A stretch of 64,000 nt of DNA from Pseudidiomarina marina (GCF_003987045.1 NZ_PIPZ01000001.1:806001-870000); one strand, 5' to 3'. Positions 26,728 to 38,388 are shown, counted from the stretch's first letter. The notes: a model not told the origin generated them from the letters alone. Numbers and translations are program-made.

Positions 26728-27636
26728 ATGGTCGTCGATAAAAATTCACAGCGCTTAACCATTGCGATTCAAAAATCAGGACGTTTGAGCAAAGAGTCTA
26801 TTTCCCTTCTGCAAGCTTGTGGTTTCAAATTCAGTTTGCACGAAGCTCGCTTATTAGCGCACAGCAGTAACCAACCTGTTGACTTGCTGCGAGTGCGCGA
26901 CGATGACATTCCTGGATTAGTGATGGATGGTGTGGTTGACCTTGGCTTGGTCGGCGAGAATGTTCTCGAAGAAGTACGACTTGAACGCAAAGCGACGCAA
27001 CTTGCCTGTGAAGTTCAACGATTGCGTGCACTCGACTTTGGGCAATGCCGTTTATCCATAGCGGTACCGAAAGAGGAAGCCTACAACGGCATTCAAGATC
27101 TTGACGGCAAGCGCATTGCAACAACCTACCCATACTTATTGCAGAACTATTTACAGCAACGTGGCGTAGCAGCTAATAACGCTATTCTTACGGGTAGCGT
27201 GGAAGTGGCACCGCGTGCGGGGCTGGCTGACGCCGTATGTGATTTGGTATCAACCGGCGCTACCTTAGAAGCCAATGGTTTGGTCGAGAAAGAAGTGATA
27301 TTCCGTTCGCAGGCACAGCTTATTCAACGTCCAGAGCCCTTATCTGCAGCCAAGCAGGCCATTATCGATCAATTACTACCGCGTATTGACGGTGTGCAAA
27401 TGGCTCGCGAGAGCAAATACATCATGCTGCACGCACCTGTGAAAGCACTCGAGCAGGTAGTGGAGCTACTCCCTGGAGCAGAGCGACCGACTGTGCTACC
27501 ACTAAATCACACCGATGAACTGGTGGCGGTACACGTGGTTAGTACTGAGAAACTGTTCTGGGAAACCATGGAAGAATTAAAGGAAATTGGTTGCAGCTCT
27601 ATTTTAGTGTTGCCTATTGAGAAGATGATGGGGTAA
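26728..27636 (+). CDS. hisG: ATP phosphoribosyltransferase HisG
   Basis: A 302-residue long-form HisG, with catalytic domain [16 protein letters not shown] at the start, [10 protein letters not shown] near 70, and the PRPP-binding region [13 protein letters not shown] near 172. The last 75 residues form the regulatory ACT-like domain, which gives feedback inhibition by histidine in this class. It catalyses the first step, joining ATP and PRPP. GGAG precedes the ATG by eight bases. It is the first gene of the operon hisGDCBHAFI. Confidence 0.96.
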   Translation: MVVDKNSQRLTIAIQKSGRLSKESISLLQACGFKFSLHEARLLAHSSNQPVDLLRVRDDDIPGLVMDGVVDLGLVGENVLEEVRLERKATQLACEVQRLRALDFGQCRLSIAVPKEEAYNGIQDLDGKRIATTYPYLLQNYLQQRGVAANNAILTGSVEVAPRAGLADAVCDLVSTGATLEANGLVEKEVIFRSQAQLIQRPEPLSAAKQAIIDQLLPRIDGVQMARESKYIMLHAPVKALEQVVELLPGAERPTVLPLNHTDELVAVHVVSTEKLFWETMEELKEIGCSSILVLPIEKMMG

Positions 27637-27639
27637 GCC

Positions 27640-28938
27640 ATGCGCGTATTTCAGTGGTCACAATTATCCGACCAACAACAAGCTGATGTGCTTGCGCGAC
27701 CAGCACAGAGCCAATCGGTTGAATTGCAGCAGCAAGTGGCAGCCATAATTAATGCGGTTGCCAGTGAAGGGGATGCCGCGGTATTGCGCTACACCCGTCA
27801 GTTTGATTGCGAAACATTAAGTGAGTTGCGCTACAGTGAGGCTGAAATTGCGGCGCAAGCGGGAAAACTTTCGACTGATGTGCAACAAGCGATTGATACG
27901 GCCTATGCGACCATTCGTGCGTTCCACTTGCAGCAGCAACCACAAGACATTCGCGTTGAAACCGCTCCGGGCGTTGTTTGTACGCAACGCTTCGACGCAT
28001 TGAACGCTGTTGGTCTTTATATTCCCGGAGGTACCGCCGTATTGCCATCGACCGCGCTGATGTTAGGTGTACCGGCACAAATTGCGAATAACCCACGTCG
28101 TGTGCTCGTGAGCCCGCCAGATAAAAACGGCGAGCTTAGCCCTGCGCTGATGTATGTGGCGCAAAAATGTGGCATTACCGAAGTGTATCGATGTGGCGGT
28201 GCGCAAGCGATTGCAGCACTTGCAGTAGGAACCGAGAGTATTGCGCCTGTGGCAAAAATATTTGGCCCAGGGAATAGCTTTGTAACCGCAGCAAAACAGC
28301 AAGTGGCACAGCGTAATGGCGGTCCGGCCATTGATATGCCGGCGGGTCCTTCAGAGCTTCTAGTAATTGCCGATGACACGGCCAATCCTGCTTTTGTTGC
28401 GGCCGACTTATTATCGCAAGCCGAACACGGCGCTGATTCACAGGTTATCTTGGTCAGCCCAAGCGCGTCTCTCATTGAAGCCACGCAATCGGCTATCGAG
28501 CAGCAACTTGAAGTACTACCGCGATCTGCAACAGCACGTAAGGCGCTAGAACAAAGTGCGTTGATTCAAACTGAATCGCTTGAACAGGCTTGCCAGATCA
28601 GCCAACGCTACGCGCCTGAGCACTTATCCGTGCAGCTGGATGATGCGGAACAGTATCTTCCACAACTGACGTTAGCTGGCTCTATTTTTATCGGCCACTA
28701 CACCCCTGAGTCTGGCGGTGATTACGCCACCGGAACAAATCACGTGTTGCCGACATATGGCTTTGCGCGCAACTACAGTAGCCTAGGCCTGCTTGATTTT
28801 TATCGCCGCTACACCACTCAAACAGTTTCCAAACAGGGGTTAGCGCAACTGAGTAAAGCAATTATCACGCTGGCTGAAACGGAAGGTTTACGAGCACACG
28901 CTCGTGCCGTCAGCATTCGCTTGGAGAATCAATCATGA
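27640..28938 (+). CDS. hisD: Histidinol dehydrogenase HisD
   Basis: A 432-residue zinc enzyme that oxidises histidinol to histidine in two NAD steps, the last reactions of the pathway. Visible motifs are GLYIPGGTAVLPSTALM near 126, VYRCGGAQAIAALAVGT near 183, the zinc-binding AEHGADSQ near 261, and ESGGDYATGTNHVLPT near 356. It lies three bases after hisG and overlaps hisC by four bases. Confidence 0.96.
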   Translation: MRVFQWSQLSDQQQADVLARPAQSQSVELQQQVAAIINAVASEGDAAVLRYTRQFDCETLSELRYSEAEIAAQAGKLSTDVQQAIDTAYATIRAFHLQQQPQDIRVETAPGVVCTQRFDALNAVGLYIPGGTAVLPSTALMLGVPAQIANNPRRVLVSPPDKNGELSPALMYVAQKCGITEVYRCGGAQAIAALAVGTESIAPVAKIFGPGNSFVTAAKQQVAQRNGGPAIDMPAGPSELLVIADDTANPAFVAADLLSQAEHGADSQVILVSPSASLIEATQSAIEQQLEVLPRSATARKALEQSALIQTESLEQACQISQRYAPEHLSVQLDDAEQYLPQLTLAGSIFIGHYTPESGGDYATGTNHVLPTYGFARNYSSLGLLDFYRRYTTQTVSKQGLAQLSKAIITLAETEGLRAHARAVSIRLENQS

Positions 28939-30044
28939 CGTTAGCGGCAACCTTACAACGTGCACACTTAGCTGAGTTAACGCCGTACGCATCGGCACGT
29001 CGTAGCATGAGCGGTGGTGCGGTTTGGCTGAATGCCAATGAAGCGCCTGTCACGCCGGTTTTGGCGGAAACGGCAACACAGTTAAATCGTTATCCAAGCT
29101 TTCAAAGTGCGGCGCTCAACCAAGCCTACGCGAACTATGCTCAAGTCAGCGCTGAGCAAGTGCTTAGCTGTCGGGGCAGCGACGAAGCGATTGATTTACT
29201 CATTCGCAGCTTCTGCGAGCCTGGGCAAGATGCCATCATGATCACTACGCCCACTTACGGTATGTACGCCATTAGCGCCCAAACCCAAGGGGCTGGTGTG
29301 GTTGATGTACCGCTAGTTAGCGCCGAAGACGGCACCTTGCAGTTGAATGTGGACGGCATGTTAGATGCGATGGCTTCGAACTCGCAACGCATCAAATTGG
29401 TCTTCGTTTGTAACCCGTCGAATCCGCTTGGCAACAACGTAAATTTAGTGGAACTAAAGCGACTGATTGAAAGCGTTGGCGATCAAGCTCTTGTGGTTGT
29501 GGACGAAGCCTATATTGAGTTTGCTGCACATGAATTAGCGACAAACAGAAACGTTCAAGCATTGAATGAAGTAAGCCAATGGCTTGCGAAGTATCCGCAG
29601 CTTGTGGTGATGCGGACCTTGTCAAAAGCGTTTGGCTTAGCGGCAATCCGCTGTGGCTTTGCGCTAGCCAATACAGATGTCATTGACGTACTACGTAAAG
29701 TGATTGCGCCCTACCCAATGCCACAGCCGTGCTTAGATATTGCTGAAAAAGCGCTATCTGCCGAGGGCATCGCGGCAATGCAGCAAGCAATTGCCGAAAC
29801 CACAGCCCAACGACTAACGTTTGTAGAAGCCATAGCAAATAAGCCTTGGATTAAAAAGGTTTGGCCAAGCTGCACCAACTTTGTCTTACTGGATGTCGAA
29901 AATGCGGAACAGCTCGTTGAGCAATGTCGTCTTGGTGGTGTCTTAATTCGTAATCAGTCAGCACAACGCGGACTAAACAACAGCGTCCGCGTCAGCATCG
30001 GAAGCGCAGCAGAGATGCAGCAGTTAATGGAGGTATTGCCATGA
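28935..30044 (+). CDS. hisC: Histidinol-phosphate aminotransferase HisC
   Basis: A 369-residue fold-type I aminotransferase. The PLP lysine is in [17 protein letters not shown] near residue 228, and the cofactor-contacting segments are [14 protein letters not shown] near 77, [10 protein letters not shown] near 157 and VDEAYIEF near 194. It converts imidazole-acetol phosphate to histidinol phosphate with glutamate. Start and stop codons overlap its neighbours by four bases. Confidence 0.95.
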   Translation: MTLAATLQRAHLAELTPYASARRSMSGGAVWLNANEAPVTPVLAETATQLNRYPSFQSAALNQAYANYAQVSAEQVLSCRGSDEAIDLLIRSFCEPGQDAIMITTPTYGMYAISAQTQGAGVVDVPLVSAEDGTLQLNVDGMLDAMASNSQRIKLVFVCNPSNPLGNNVNLVELKRLIESVGDQALVVVDEAYIEFAAHELATNRNVQALNEVSQWLAKYPQLVVMRTLSKAFGLAAIRCGFALANTDVIDVLRKVIAPYPMPQPCLDIAEKALSAEGIAAMQQAIAETTAQRLTFVEAIANKPWIKKVWPSCTNFVLLDVENAEQLVEQCRLGGVLIRNQSAQRGLNNSVRVSIGSAAEMQQLMEVLP

Positions 30045-31126
30045 GTTCAAGTAGCCCACAGAAAATTTTATTTATTGATCGCGATGGCACGTTGGTTGAA
30101 GAGCCGCCAGTGGATAAGCAGTTAGATAGCATTGCGAAGTTAGTGTTTGAGCCGCAGGTGATTCCAACCTTGTTAGCGCTACAAAACAAAGGCTATCGTC
30201 TGGTGATGGTATCGAATCAAGACGGTTTAGGTACCGATAGCTTTCCGCAATCCGACTTTGATGCCCCGCATGATCTGATGATGGCAATTTTCAACTCACA
30301 AGGTGTGCAGTTTGACGATGTGTTGATTTGCCCGCACTTTGACGAAGACAACTGCTCGTGCCGCAAGCCGAAACTTGGCTTAGTGCGTGATTACCTGGTG
30401 CAAGGTAAAGTTGATTTCACCGACTCGTACGTTATTGGCGATCGCGATACCGACATGCAGCTTGCCGAAAACATGGGAATTCGGGGCATTCGTTATGACC
30501 GCACGAACAATACTTGGCAAGATATTGCGCACACATTGATTAACCAGCCGCGGATCGCTGAAGTTCAGCGGACAACTCGCGAGACCGATATCAAAGTGGC
30601 GGTAGATTTAGATAAATCCCAACCGATTCGCATTCGTACAGGTATTGGTTTTTTTGACCACATGCTCGAGCAAATCGCCACGCACGGTGGCTTCTCACTG
30701 GCACTTGAGGTAGCTGGCGACCTGCACATCGACGAACATCACACGGTTGAAGATACCGCACTAGCATTTGGTCAGGCATTGCGCCAAGCATTAGGTGATA
30801 AGCGTGGTATTGGCCGCTTTGGCTTTGCGTTGCCGATGGATGAATGCCGTGCAGAATGCTTGATTGATTTATCCGGGCGCCCTTACTTGCAGTGGAATGC
30901 AGAATTCAGTCGTGACAATGTTGGTGAGCTCTCTACCGAAATGGTGAGTCACTTTTTCCGCTCGTTGAGCGACGCGATGGCCATTTCGCTGCACTTAAGC
31001 ACCACGGAGGGCAATGCGCACCACCAAGTGGAGAGCTTATTTAAAGTGTTTGGCCGTGCTTTGCGTCAGGCCATTGCTCGGGGTACGAGTGATGAACTGC
31101 CATCGAGTAAAGGAATGTTGGCATGA
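30041..31126 (+). CDS. hisB: Bifunctional histidinol-phosphatase/imidazoleglycerol-phosphate dehydratase HisB
   Basis: This 361-residue fusion has an N-terminal HAD phosphatase with [10 protein letters not shown] (Asp13, Asp15) and the zinc loop [15 protein letters not shown] near 102-116, then a C-terminal dehydratase from about residue 170 with [29 protein letters not shown] and [12 protein letters not shown] as manganese-binding motifs. It carries out two non-consecutive steps. The fused form is typical of gammaproteobacteria. Confidence 0.96.
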   Translation: MSSSSPQKILFIDRDGTLVEEPPVDKQLDSIAKLVFEPQVIPTLLALQNKGYRLVMVSNQDGLGTDSFPQSDFDAPHDLMMAIFNSQGVQFDDVLICPHFDEDNCSCRKPKLGLVRDYLVQGKVDFTDSYVIGDRDTDMQLAENMGIRGIRYDRTNNTWQDIAHTLINQPRIAEVQRTTRETDIKVAVDLDKSQPIRIRTGIGFFDHMLEQIATHGGFSLALEVAGDLHIDEHHTVEDTALAFGQALRQALGDKRGIGRFGFALPMDECRAECLIDLSGRPYLQWNAEFSRDNVGELSTEMVSHFFRSLSDAMAISLHLSTTEGNAHHQVESLFKVFGRALRQAIARGTSDELPSSKGMLA

Positions 31127-31740
31127 CACAACAGAACTTAGTCATTGTTGACACTGCTTGCGCGAATTTAAGTTCGGTACGATTTGCTTTCGAACGGCTG
31201 GGGGTAACCCCAGACGTTACCGCCGATGCAGCTCGAATTGCCGCCGCTGACCGGGTAATTCTCCCCGGTGTTGGCACAGCACAAGCCGCCATGCGCAACT
31301 TACAGCGTCTCGAACTTGTCGAAACCTTGCAAAGCCTGCAGCAACCGGTGTTAGGTATTTGTTTAGGTATGCAATTGTTAACGGATTGGTCAGCCGAAGG
31401 CGAAGTGAATTGTTTAGGCGTGATTCCTGCACAAACCGTACGTTTGCAAGCGGGCGAGCTCCCCTTACCACACATGGGTTGGAATACGGTAAGCGCTGTT
31501 GGCGACAACCCGCTATTGCGCAATATGGATGCCGAAGCTTGGTTTTACTTTGTGCACAGCTTTGCCGTTGCGAAAGACGACTCGACTATCGCGCAATGCC
31601 GCTATGGTCAAGAATTTGCAGCCATGATTCGGCATAAGAACTATTTTGGTGCGCAATTTCACCCAGAACGCTCTGGCCAAGCTGGCGCTCAATTATTAAA
31701 AAACTTTTTGGAGTTAACTGATGCTGATACCCGCGCTTGA
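31123..31740 (+). CDS. hisH: Imidazole glycerol phosphate synthase glutaminase HisH
   Basis: A 205-residue class I glutamine amidotransferase with oxyanion region ILPGVGTA near 47, nucleophile in [10 protein letters not shown] near residue 83, and the His-Glu pair in QFHPERSG near 184. It supplies ammonia to HisF. It overlaps hisB by four bases and hisA by twenty. Confidence 0.95.
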   Translation: MTQQNLVIVDTACANLSSVRFAFERLGVTPDVTADAARIAAADRVILPGVGTAQAAMRNLQRLELVETLQSLQQPVLGICLGMQLLTDWSAEGEVNCLGVIPAQTVRLQAGELPLPHMGWNTVSAVGDNPLLRNMDAEAWFYFVHSFAVAKDDSTIAQCRYGQEFAAMIRHKNYFGAQFHPERSGQAGAQLLKNFLELTDADTRA

Positions 31741-32458
31741 TTTGATTAATGGCGAAGTTGTGCGCTTACAGCAAGGTGATTTCGCAAGGCAAACGACTTA
31801 TTCAAGTAATCCGCTAACGCTTGTTGAAGCTTATGAAAAAGCGGGTGCCGAATGGTTACACTTAGTCGATTTAGATGGTGCGCGTGATACATCGCAACGC
31901 CAATTAGATTTGCTCAAAGGCATTACCGCAAGTACCACCATGAACGTGCAAGTAGGCGGTGGTATCCGCAACCAAGCTGATCTTGAGCAACTTTATGCAG
32001 CTGGTGTGCAGCGTGCGGTTGTCGGTTCAGTCGCCGTGCGCGAACCAAAACTGGTACAGCAATGGCTGCAAGAATACGGCCCAGATGCCATTGTGCTGGC
32101 CTTAGACGTTCATATCGATAACGATGGTGTGGCTTATGTTGCTACGCACGGCTGGCAGCAAACGTCGACCACAACGCTGACCGACCTCATTGATAGTTAT
32201 TTACCCTATGGGCTTCGTCATGTGCTCTGCACTGATATAAGCCGCGATGGCATGTTAACTGGTACCAATGTTGCGCTCTATCAGCAACTCAAACAGCGCT
32301 ATCCCCAACTACAATTACAGGCGTCAGGCGGCGTTGCCAGTTTAGATGATTTAGTGGCATTGCAGGCCATTCGTTGTGACTCAGTGATTCTCGGTAAGGC
32401 GTTGTTGACAGGAAAATTCACCTTAACGGAGGCATTACAATGCTGGCCAAACGCATAA
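31721..32458 (+). CDS. hisA: ProFAR isomerase HisA
   Basis: A 245-residue TIM barrel that opens ProFAR to PRFAR. The catalytic acids are in [12 protein letters not shown] (Asp7 or 8 region) and [12 protein letters not shown] near 170, with phosphate-binding loops VQVGGGIRN near 81 and ASGGVAS near 205. The start lies inside the hisH 3' end and the stop inside the hisF start. Confidence 0.95.
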   Translation: MLIPALDLINGEVVRLQQGDFARQTTYSSNPLTLVEAYEKAGAEWLHLVDLDGARDTSQRQLDLLKGITASTTMNVQVGGGIRNQADLEQLYAAGVQRAVVGSVAVREPKLVQQWLQEYGPDAIVLALDVHIDNDGVAYVATHGWQQTSTTTLTDLIDSYLPYGLRHVLCTDISRDGMLTGTNVALYQQLKQRYPQLQLQASGGVASLDDLVALQAIRCDSVILGKALLTGKFTLTEALQCWPNA

Positions 32459-33216
32459 TACCATGCCTTGATGTTCGCAATGGCGAGGTGGTCAAAGGTG
32501 TTCAATTTCGCAACCACGAAGTCATCGGTGCCATTGAGCCATTAGCGGAGCGTTATGCTCAAGCCGGTGCTGACGAATTAGTATTTTATGACATCACCGC
32601 ATCATCCGATGCTCGCGTTGTGGATAAATCATGGGTTGAGCGCATTGCGCGCTTAATCGATATTCCATTTACCGTTGCCGGTGGCATCAGTTCGATTACG
32701 CAAGCGCAAGAAATTCTAGCCATGGGCGCCGACAAAATATCAATCAACTCACCTGCCCTGCGCGATCCAAACCTGATCAACGCACTGGTTGAAGAATTTG
32801 GACAGCAGTGCATTGTGATAGGTATCGATAGTTTTTATAACGCAGAAACGAATGCCTACGAGGTCTATCAATTCACCGGTGATGAAACGCGTACCCAAAA
32901 AACCGCGTGGCAAACACGTGATTGGTTACGTGAGGTGATCGCTCGTGGTGCCGGTGAAATCGTCCTGAATTGTATGAATCAAGACGGCGTGCGCAAGGGA
33001 TACGATATTGAGCAGCTGAAAATGTTGCGTGCCGATTGCCCGGTACCGTTAATCGCTTCGGGTGGCGCCGGTAGCATGGAACATTTTGAGCAAGTATTTA
33101 AACAAGCGGATGTTGACGGTGCGCTTGCCGCCTCGGTGTTTCATAAAGGAATGATCGAGATTAAAGCACTCAAGCAATCATTGCAGCGGGCAGGCATTGC
33201 CATTCGGCCGGTGTAA
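32440..33216 (+). CDS. hisF: Imidazole glycerol phosphate synthase cyclase HisF
   Basis: A 258-residue TIM barrel that uses ammonia from HisH to make imidazole glycerol phosphate and AICAR. Catalytic acids lie in [17 protein letters not shown] near residue 11 and [13 protein letters not shown] near 130-180; the phosphate loops are VAGGISS near 82 and [11 protein letters not shown] near 205. It overlaps hisA by 19 bases. Confidence 0.96.
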   Translation: MLAKRIIPCLDVRNGEVVKGVQFRNHEVIGAIEPLAERYAQAGADELVFYDITASSDARVVDKSWVERIARLIDIPFTVAGGISSITQAQEILAMGADKISINSPALRDPNLINALVEEFGQQCIVIGIDSFYNAETNAYEVYQFTGDETRTQKTAWQTRDWLREVIARGAGEIVLNCMNQDGVRKGYDIEQLKMLRADCPVPLIASGGAGSMEHFEQVFKQADVDGALAASVFHKGMIEIKALKQSLQRAGIAIRPV

Positions 33217-33237
33217 AGCCGCGACAAGGAGTAACTC

Positions 33238-33852
33238 ATGCGAATTAATCAAACGAATATCGACATGGTCGATTTTGCCAAAGGTGACAACCTACTGCCT
33301 GCTATTGTGCAACATGCCTTAAGCGGCGAAGTACTAATGCAAGGCTATATGAACAGTGAGGCACTGCAGCGAACCTTAGCTAGCAACAAAGTGACATTCT
33401 ATAGTCGCAGCAAACAACGATTGTGGACGAAAGGCGAAAGCTCTGGCAATACGCTCGAACTCGTTAGCGTTCACACCGACTGCGATCAGGATAGCCTATT
33501 GATACTGGTTAAACCGGCGGGCCCTACCTGTCATTTGGGCACTCGAAGCTGCTTTACCGATGCGCAATCACAGCCGATGCTGCAACGCTTAATGGATACC
33601 ATCGAATCTCGCCGGGGCGCGCCGGTTGATAGTAGCTATACGGCTTCGTTATTTGCCGAAGGTGTTAAACGAGCGGCTCAAAAAGTTGGTGAGGAAGGTG
33701 TTGAAGTTGCGTTAGCCGCAGCGGCTGGCGATACCAAAGAACTCCTCAATGAAAGCGCAGACTTGCTCTATCACCTACTGGTGACATTAGCGGCCCGCGA
33801 TTTATCCATAAACGATGTGTTGGACGTGTTACATCAGCGGCATCAGTCGTGA
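33238..33852 (+). CDS. hisI: Bifunctional PR-AMP cyclohydrolase/PR-ATP pyrophosphatase HisIE
   Basis: A 204-residue fusion: the HisI part has LMQGYMNSEAL near 38, the zinc residues in SVHTDCDQDSLL near 84 and GPTCHLGTRSCF near 99; the HisE part from about 115 has EEGVEVALAAAAGDTKELLNESADLLYHLLV. It carries out steps two and three of the pathway. It is the last gene of the operon, 21 bases after hisF with its own GGAG, and converges on the MATE gene with a ten-base overlap. Confidence 0.95.
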   Translation: MRINQTNIDMVDFAKGDNLLPAIVQHALSGEVLMQGYMNSEALQRTLASNKVTFYSRSKQRLWTKGESSGNTLELVSVHTDCDQDSLLILVKPAGPTCHLGTRSCFTDAQSQPMLQRLMDTIESRRGAPVDSSYTASLFAEGVKRAAQKVGEEGVEVALAAAAGDTKELLNESADLLYHLLVTLAARDLSINDVLDVLHQRHQS

Positions 33853-35240
33853 GCCGCTGATTCTTCGGTAAAACGCGCTGCATGAGCCAGTTTATAACGG
33901 CGACTGACAACCAGCAGTCGCCAGCTTAACAGTACGGCTGCGCAACTTAAGCCCACAATAAAGCCTATCCACATACCAGCGGCACCCATTGGTGGCACAA
34001 TCCAGTCAGTCAGCGACAAGATAATACCTAGGCTCAAACCAAACGGCCAATAGGATACAAACGTAATAAACATCACCACTTTGGTATCTTTGTAGCCACG
34101 CAACGTGCCCATCGCAATCGCCTGGAAGGTGTCAGATAGAGTAAAAATTGCCGCCAATCCCATAAGTGTCGCCGAGAGCTGAATCACTGCCTGGTCATCG
34201 GTGTATAAGCTGGCTAACCACGCCCCTGCAAGATACATAATTAATCCGTTTACGGCGGCAAATGTCATGCCATAAACCGTGGCTAACTTATGGCTTAACA
34301 TCGCGTTCGCTGGGTTCCCTGCTCCCAACGCAAAACCAACCCGCAACGTCACCGCCATCGATAAACTTAACGGCACCATATAAACTAATGATGAAATATT
34401 GAGAGCAATTTGATGACTGGCGACCACCGTGGCGCCAAGCGGAGCGATAACCAACGCGGCAGCGGCAAATAAACTCACTTCAAAAAACATCGACGTTGCA
34501 ATCGGAAAACCAATGCGCACGATATACCAAATATCATCCCAGTTCGGCGCATGGAATGTCTTAAATATCTGTAATTTCTTGAAACGCTCAACCACCGACA
34601 CATAAACCAACATCCCAAACGCCATCACCCACAACACAATCGCCGTCGCCAAACCACAGCCGGCACCACCAAGGGCTGGCATGCCAAATTCACCATAAAT
34701 AAAGATATAGTTGACTGGAATGTTGACCAACAGGCCAAGCACACCGATGACTAACGACGGAACGGTGTGTGATAAGCCTTCGCAAAAGTTGCGCAGTACC
34801 ATATAAAGCACTAGCGCAGGAATGCCGAAGCTGACATAAAATACGTAATCGAGCGTCACCCGGCGAAATTCATCTTCGACCGACATTGCGTTAAGAATAA
34901 GCGGCGCAGCCTGAATGACGGCAAAGCACAACACGCCGCCAATCAGTGCGGAGTAAATACCCTGTTGCACCATATTTGCGACTTTGTGGTGTTTCCCAGC
35001 TCCATCAAAATGGGAAATGATTGGCGCCAATGCTAACGCCAAACCCATGATAATTAACGTGGACGGCACCCAAATACTGCCGCCGACGGAAACAGCCGCA
35101 AGATCAGTGGCACTGACACGGCCCGCCATCAACGTATCAACAACGCTCATCAACATTTGCGTTAGTTGAGCGATCAAAATGGGGCCAGTGAGCCGAGCTA
35201 ATTTAATTGACTCAGTCCACCAATGATTGGGTTGTTGCAC
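33843..35240 (-). CDS. MATE family efflux transporter (NorM type)
   Basis: A 465-residue protein with about twelve hydrophobic helices and family features near the start: LTGPILIAQLTQMLMSVVDTLMAG, followed by a second half that repeats the fold (RIGFPIATSMFFEVSLFAAAA near 243). NorM-type pumps export cationic drugs and dyes using sodium or proton gradients. It is the last gene of a four-gene run, ten bases after the cysteine desulfurase. Its substrate is unknown. Confidence 0.9.
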   Translation of the reverse strand: MQQPNHWWTESIKLARLTGPILIAQLTQMLMSVVDTLMAGRVSATDLAAVSVGGSIWVPSTLIIMGLALALAPIISHFDGAGKHHKVANMVQQGIYSALIGGVLCFAVIQAAPLILNAMSVEDEFRRVTLDYVFYVSFGIPALVLYMVLRNFCEGLSHTVPSLVIGVLGLLVNIPVNYIFIYGEFGMPALGGAGCGLATAIVLWVMAFGMLVYVSVVERFKKLQIFKTFHAPNWDDIWYIVRIGFPIATSMFFEVSLFAAAALVIAPLGATVVASHQIALNISSLVYMVPLSLSMAVTLRVGFALGAGNPANAMLSHKLATVYGMTFAAVNGLIMYLAGAWLASLYTDDQAVIQLSATLMGLAAIFTLSDTFQAIAMGTLRGYKDTKVVMFITFVSYWPFGLSLGIILSLTDWIVPPMGAAGMWIGFIVGLSCAAVLLSWRLLVVSRRYKLAHAARFTEESAAHD

Positions 35241-35250
35241 TTCTTTACTC

Positions 35251-36426
35251 CTAGTCTGAGCCGAACAAGGCCCAGCCAGCGTCCAAGGTTTCGAGTAAAC
35301 GGGTTAATTGCGAAGCGGTATTATACGCTCCTAAAGAGATTCTGACGACCGCTGGTAACTGCCATTGTTGCAATAATAATTGTGCACAGTGATGCCCAGC
35401 GCGCACGGCAATCTGATGTTGGTCGAGCCAGGCCGCAATATCAAAGGCTTGAAATACGTTGCTGTAAAAGGCCACGGTGGGTGTTGCCTGAGCTCCACTC
35501 GGCAATACGGTAAGCCACGGGCGCTGGTGTAATTCACGCACCAGTTGTTGACGTAACTGCGCTAAATGAGCGACATCTTTTTGCTGTTGAAGCCATGTTA
35601 CCGCCGCCGCTGCAGCCACCGCAGCCGCGGTATTCGGGCTACCGGCTTCAAATTTATGAATACCATCAATAAATTCAGCTTCCGTTGGCGTGACGCGCTG
35701 TACAATGCCGCCACCAACATGAAACGGCGCCATGCTATCGCGCAGCGCACCACTCAAATACACCACGGCACAGCCATTCACGCTATACACTTTGTGCGTA
35801 CTGAAAACGAGCGCATCGCAATGAAGTTCCGCGGTTTGAATAGGCTTATGCGCGGCGGCTTGAGCGGCGTCAATTATGGTCCAAGCCCCTTGCGCTTGCG
35901 CCGCCTGTAATAACGGCTCAATCGAAAACAAAGCACCTGTAATATTGCTGGCTGCGGTGATACTGACCACCCGCGTGCGCTCGTTGAGTAGCGCTTGCCA
36001 GTCGCCTAAGTCACCGGTTTGCCGATCAATCGGAATATATCGCAGGGTTAACTGATGTTCTTTTGCTAGGCGTTGCCACGGTAAAATATTGGCGTGGTGT
36101 TCGGCGTTCGATAGTAAAATTTCATCGCCAGCTTGCCACTTCACTGGTAATTGCTGCGCTAAACCATTGAGTGCCGCGGTAGTCGACGGTAGTAACGCGA
36201 CATTAGCGGCACTCGCCCCAATGAATGACGCCAGCGTCGCGCGCGCCGCCTCTAATTCATCGGTTGCCGCACGACCAAGTTGATGACTTGCACGGTGAAC
36301 ATTCGCGTGATGCTGCTGATAGTAATCGGTAAACGCGTGCATAACCACGTCAGGAACCTGACAGGTTGCTGCGCTATCGAAATAAATGAGCTGTGGGTGC
36401 TCACGTAATAAAGCAAACTGATTCAT
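35251..36426 (-). CDS. Cysteine desulfurase of the CsdA/SufS group
   Basis: A 391-residue class V aminotransferase-fold enzyme. PLP residues appear in SNAEHHANILPWQ near 104, IIDAAQAAAH near 183 and the lysine in FSTHKVYSVNG near residue 210, and the active-site cysteine is in RAGHHCAQLLLQQ near 345. It takes sulfur from cysteine, giving alanine and an enzyme persulfide. No sufE or csdE is next to it in the window, so the acceptor is unclear. It overlaps the upstream hydrolase gene by ATGA. Confidence 0.88.
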   Translation of the reverse strand: MNQFALLREHPQLIYFDSAATCQVPDVVMHAFTDYYQQHHANVHRASHQLGRAATDELEAARATLASFIGASAANVALLPSTTAALNGLAQQLPVKWQAGDEILLSNAEHHANILPWQRLAKEHQLTLRYIPIDRQTGDLGDWQALLNERTRVVSITAASNITGALFSIEPLLQAAQAQGAWTIIDAAQAAAHKPIQTAELHCDALVFSTHKVYSVNGCAVVYLSGALRDSMAPFHVGGGIVQRVTPTEAEFIDGIHKFEAGSPNTAAAVAAAAAVTWLQQQKDVAHLAQLRQQLVRELHQRPWLTVLPSGAQATPTVAFYSNVFQAFDIAAWLDQHQIAVRAGHHCAQLLLQQWQLPAVVRISLGAYNTASQLTRLLETLDAGWALFGSD

Positions 36427-37226
36427 GCCACCACTTCGTACTCTTGCGTGACAAACGCAACAATTTCAGGGTTCACCAATTGCGCATGCGTTACTGGTCC
36501 CATGTGACCGCAATCTAGCGTTTTCTCTTTGGCATTTGGCATTACTTGCAGTAAATGATGCGCTACACAACGGGCACTTTCTTGAGTATGTTTGCCTTGT
36601 AATACCAGCACCGGCATATCGACGTGACGATAGTCAGATAATTTATGCGGTTCACCCATCAGCGCTGCAAAATCCTTTGTAACTTTACCTGCCTGCAGCA
36701 CCATGCCTGCACGAATTCGATCGGGTAATGCGTCAAAATAGCCTGGCTGATTCCAGTAGTCGACAAAGGCTCGCGTCGCCGCTTCAGCATCATGCTGATA
36801 CATTTGCGCGGCTATTTTTTCAATCTCGATACGCGCCGGTTCATTCGCCTCAAGCACATGAAACGCCACCGGTTCAAATACAACCAACTCACGCACCGAA
36901 ATCGGTTTTTCTAAGGCTATCTTCAATGCCAACGCGCCACCGTATGAGTGACCGACAACGGTAATGGGTTGTTGCCACTGCGCAGCAGCAACCGCTTCCA
37001 GAACACGCGGTAGCTCATCGGTAAACCGAAATGCCTCGGGCTCGATATCCTCAGCGGCTGGCGCTTTACCATAACCTAATAAATCAACGGCCAAAATATC
37101 AAACTGGGCTTCCAACTGCGCGATCAATCCACGCCATTGGCCACTATTACTTTGCGAGCTGTGCAATAAAAGTAACGGTTGCTTTCCCGCTACCCCGAAG
37201 CGATGCACGCCAGGTAATGAGGTCAT
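36423..37226 (-). CDS. Alpha/beta hydrolase
   Basis: The start at 37226 overlaps the upstream stop by ATGA and gives MTSLPGVHRFG; a longer in-frame reading adds 43 residues rich in Trp, Arg and His that look like antisense of the upstream gene. The roughly 267-residue product has the oxyanion region LLLLHSSQSNSGQW near 17, nucleophile elbow VVGHSYGGALALK near 90, and the catalytic His in DCGHMGPVTHA near 243. It looks like a lipase or thioesterase type hydrolase, substrate unknown. It is co-expressed with MAPEG and desulfurase genes. Confidence 0.83.
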   Translation of the reverse strand: MTSLPGVHRFGVAGKQPLLLLHSSQSNSGQWRGLIAQLEAQFDILAVDLLGYGKAPAAEDIEPEAFRFTDELPRVLEAVAAAQWQQPITVVGHSYGGALALKIALEKPISVRELVVFEPVAFHVLEANEPARIEIEKIAAQMYQHDAEAATRAFVDYWNQPGYFDALPDRIRAGMVLQAGKVTKDFAALMGEPHKLSDYRHVDMPVLVLQGKHTQESARCVAHHLLQVMPNAKEKTLDCGHMGPVTHAQLVNPEIVAFVTQEYEVVA

Positions 37227-37627
37227 AACGAGCCACCAATGAATACGCCGATGACAAAACCTGCTTGCAACAGCAATACACCAAAGGTTCCGAGTACTCC
37301 CACTGTGCGCGCCCAAGAAGGTCCAACCGACATGGTAAGCCCTAAAGCGTGGCATACCCGTGCCACAAAAAGTGCAGCGCCTAGTGCATGCAGAAGCATT
37401 GCTGAAGCACCTTGCAACTCCATCAAGATCAACAGAATTAATGACAATGGAACATACTCAGCAAAGTTACTATGAATGCGTACTGCTACTTTCAAATCTT
37501 GTGAGTCACCGGTGCCAATTCCTACACGGTCGCGCCAACGCAACCGAATAACATTTACCGAAAGTGCAACATAAAGCAGCGTCAATAAGCCTGCATACAA
37601 CATGCTAATCGTTAACGTCATGTCCAT
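37223..37627 (-). CDS. MAPEG family membrane protein
   Basis: This 134-residue protein has four hydrophobic helices and the MAPEG hallmark near residues 35-60: RVGIGTGDSQDLKVAVRIHSNFAEYVPL (shown split in the family as GDG or GTG then RxHxNFxEYxPL). Relatives are microsomal glutathione transferase-like, but bacterial members are mostly uncharacterised. It is the first gene of an operon with a hydrolase, a cysteine desulfurase and a MATE pump. Confidence 0.88.
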   Translation of the reverse strand: MDMTLTISMLYAGLLTLLYVALSVNVIRLRWRDRVGIGTGDSQDLKVAVRIHSNFAEYVPLSLILLILMELQGASAMLLHALGAALFVARVCHALGLTMSVGPSWARTVGVLGTFGVLLLQAGFVIGVFIGGSL

Positions 37628-37678
37628 GATTGTTATCCTTTTTATGAACCAATAATGTTGAACAAACAGTTATTTTAT

Positions 37679-37706
37679 ACAAAAAAGCCCACACAAGGTG
37701 GGCTTT
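37679..37706 (-). terminator. Rho-independent terminator of adk
   Basis: A nine-base-pair stem, AAAGCCCAC (37684-37692) with GTGGGCTTT (37698-37706), carries a five-base loop and on the minus strand runs into six T. It begins 26 bases past the adk stop. Confidence 0.85.
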
Positions 37707-37731
37707 GGGAATTCTGAGATTTACGCGAAGC

Positions 37732-38388
<657 letters not shown>

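Noticed and set aside
37227-37355. 43-residue N-terminal extension of the alpha/beta hydrolase
   Set aside because: The extension lies within the upstream MAPEG gene, is rich in Trp, His and Arg, and the ATG at 37226 has an ATGA overlap typical of a coupled start.
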